Virus record (IMG/VR): IMGVR_UViG_3300008459_005182
Span: 1 to 20,057 of that record
DNA length: 20,057 nt
Strand: one strand, 5' to 3'
From: a virus
Position numbers and translations under genes: made by a program. Below, piece after piece: positions 18,953 through 20,057 of this stretch (positions are counted from its first letter, which is position 1; each line of letters starts with the position of its first letter). The notes below the pieces were generated by a model. It saw nothing but the letters and a program-made list of their open reading frames with translations. It searched no databases and was not told the origin of the DNA.

Positions 18953-19302
18953 TTTCTATCCTTCCATGCATCGACAATAGCGTCGATACGTTTTTGTTGT
19001 ACATTTAGCAATGATTTGCAAAATACAGGATTAGTAGAAGAGTATGCCTTGGTCATAGCTTCGTGTAAACCTTTAATGTTTTCTGCTTGAGGATCATTCC
19101 GGTATGTAGTATAAACTTTAAGGTGAAGAATAGTGTCTTGAATCTCTTTCCATCCGTATGCTTTTTCATCACAAGAGATCTGGCCACTAAGAATTTTTAG
19201 ATCTACAAGGTTACCAAATAGTACTGAGTCGTGAGGACGAGGCATTACAAATGTCATGCAACCCGAAAGAAGTATAACAGGTAGTAATAGTAGTTTTTTC
19301 AT
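18949..19302 (-). CDS. Phage-encoded lipoprotein (117 aa)
   Basis: 117 residues from the ATG at 19302, chosen because it gives a clean lipoprotein signal: MKKLLLLPVILLSGC, with LLSGC as lipobox and C15 as the lipidated residue; the frame is open to 19338. The mature part is helical with a DLKILSGQISCDE segment, TTYRNDPQAENIKGL, and a second cysteine pair (C44 and C95 by count) that could form a disulfide. Export to the host envelope is predicted. A spanin-like lysis role or superinfection exclusion are possibilities; no spanin partner is visible. It starts four bases after the oxygenase stop. Confidence 0.8.
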   Translation of the reverse strand: MKKLLLLPVILLSGCMTFVMPRPHDSVLFGNLVDLKILSGQISCDEKAYGWKEIQDTILHLKVYTTYRNDPQAENIKGLHEAMTKAYSSTNPVFCKSLLNVQQKRIDAIVDAWKDRK

Positions 19303-19306
19303 AATA

Positions 19307-19846
19307 TTAAACACTTTCTTTAAAAATACTAAAGCCAAAACACCATAAAATTCTAGGAACAGAGCCTTTGATTACATCAACTCTATGCTCTAATTCAGAA
19401 ACAGGATACATTAAGAGATCAGAAGGATTAGTTTCATATGGTACATCATCAATATATGTAACGCCCCCTTTGAGTGATTTTTGAGTTATTATATTACAGT
19501 GTAAAGTATAAGAACCGGGAAACCAAATAGGATCTTTATGTGAAAATATATCGCCACCATTGAAACCTATGCCGTTAACGATACCATCCTTATACCCTGG
19601 CTGATCAATTTTAATAATAGAGTGATGTGTTTTCAAATATTCCAATATCCTTTTTTTTATTTGGTAGGATACTTCAGGATAATCAAAAGCATCATCTTTT
19701 GAAAATCTGGTGCTTAGTCTTGTATTAATAATTCCCATACTTACATTAGAAAAAAAGCTTTTTTTATAATTGTTGTTTGTCCAATCATTAAGCTCTTGAA
19801 TTTCTTGATCACTAATAAAATTTTTTACAATTTGAGGTTTTATCAT
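19307..19846 (-). CDS. 2OG-Fe(II) oxygenase-like protein (third in window)
   Basis: 179 residues. Iron site: FSHKDPIW (H103, D105) and ELEHRVD (H154). The 2-oxoglutarate arginine is R165 in PRILWCFGFS. GGVTYIDD lies between. The H-x-D...H...R order is canonical for the prolyl-4-hydroxylase-like oxygenase superfamily, and this copy is the most complete of the three. Its substrate is unknown. It is preceded by the end of nrdB (10 bases) and followed by the lipoprotein gene. No obvious Shine-Dalgarno stands before the ATG, suggesting coupling to nrdB. Confidence 0.8.
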   Translation of the reverse strand: MIKPQIVKNFISDQEIQELNDWTNNNYKKSFFSNVSMGIINTRLSTRFSKDDAFDYPEVSYQIKKRILEYLKTHHSIIKIDQPGYKDGIVNGIGFNGGDIFSHKDPIWFPGSYTLHCNIITQKSLKGGVTYIDDVPYETNPSDLLMYPVSELEHRVDVIKGSVPRILWCFGFSIFKESV

Positions 19847-19855
19847 AAAAATATG

Positions 19856-20057
19856 TTAAGCTGCTTTTGCCCAAACATCATCCCATGTACCAGAGTGCGC
19901 ACCCTTAGCATAGTCTGTTGCTCGGTTTTCAAAAAAGTTAGTATGTGTAGGAGCATTTATCATTTCCTCAACCCATGGAAGAGGATTCTTCTTGACCTTC
20001 ATAATTCCCTTAAGACCAAGACTAATAAGGCGACGATCAGTAATATAGCGGATGTAA
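19856..20057 (-). CDS. nrdB: Ribonucleotide reductase class I beta subunit, C-terminal end (partial)
   Basis: The last 66 codons are present; the 5' part lies beyond the window. YIRYITDRRLISLGLKGI, KKNPLPWVEEMI and TNFFENRATDYAK are the conserved C-terminal blocks of class Ia R2 subunits as in T4-like phages. The protein ends WDDVWAKAA. R2 carries the diiron-tyrosyl radical cofactor used by NrdA to make deoxyribonucleotides; the metal-ligand helices lie outside the window. The neighbouring oxygenase gene follows 10 bases after the stop. Confidence 0.92.
   Translation of the reverse strand, partial: YIRYITDRRLISLGLKGIMKVKKNPLPWVEEMINAPTHTNFFENRATDYAKGAHSGTWDDVWAKAA

Noticed and set aside
1-20057. 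CRISPR array, insertion sequence or integrase/attachment site
   Set aside because: I found no regularly spaced repeats, no transposase or integrase motifs and no terminal inverted repeats; the tRNA is not flanked by a duplicated 3' end in the window.

Overview
The window looks like part of the genome of a tailed double-stranded DNA phage of the broad T4-like myovirus group, of the kind known from aquatic cyanophages and pelagiphages. The evidence is a T4-type 5' nuclease (rnh), PhoH, a class I ribonucleotide reductase small subunit (nrdB, partial), three 2-oxoglutarate/Fe(II) oxygenase-like proteins, a WYL_2/SH3-like protein, an encoded tRNA, homing endonucleases, T4-style late promoters (TATAAATA and one-base variants), and long runs of small genes with 4-base stop/start overlaps. 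The lipoprotein and the heptose genes suggest a Gram-negative host. The host cannot be named from the sequence alone.

Layout. (1) 1-1900 has clearly higher G+C than the rest. It holds an AAA ATPase and a small gene on the minus strand and two small genes on the plus strand. A divergent control region (1134-1399) lies between them, with four good sigma70-type promoters sharing a GATAAT -10. (2) 1795-2131 is AT-rich non-coding DNA with 30-bp-spaced direct repeats. (3) 2132-3253 carries a small basic phage protein, a NUMOD3 homing-endonuclease-like gene and an unknown gene, all on the plus strand and preceded by late-promoter matches. (4) 3262-20057 is entirely on the minus strand. From low to high coordinates it holds two oxygenases with a group of small conserved phage genes (3262-6523), a PD-(D/E)XK nuclease, a tail/receptor module (7240-9289), phoH and small genes (9314-11431), rnh, a five-gene sugar-nucleotide and glycosyltransferase operon (12595-16612), small DNA-binding or regulatory candidates (16614-17481), a tRNA-Arg with an HNH gene, a RuvC-like resolvase, a lipoprotein, a third oxygenase and the 3' end of nrdB.

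How the genes work together. RuvC-like resolvase, Rnh, PD-(D/E)XK nuclease, PhoH, the AAA ATPase and NrdB fit replication, recombination and nucleotide supply. The gmhA-hddA-glycosyltransferase-galE-nucleotidyltransferase operon should make and transfer an activated heptose or related sugar, perhaps to change host LPS or a virion or DNA component. The tail module includes a probable C-type-lectin-like adhesin and a cupin.

The strongest points for a second look are these: a late promoter embedded in a hairpin over the ribosome binding site of the HNH gene, as in T4 I-TevI, with that ORF ending inside the tRNA; twin promoters placed so that their transcripts would start at the AUG (leaderless); and the phage heptose-nucleotide operon. 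Eight genes under 60 codons were found by hand translation between or overlapping larger genes. Functions are assigned from motifs I can read; no database search was run.
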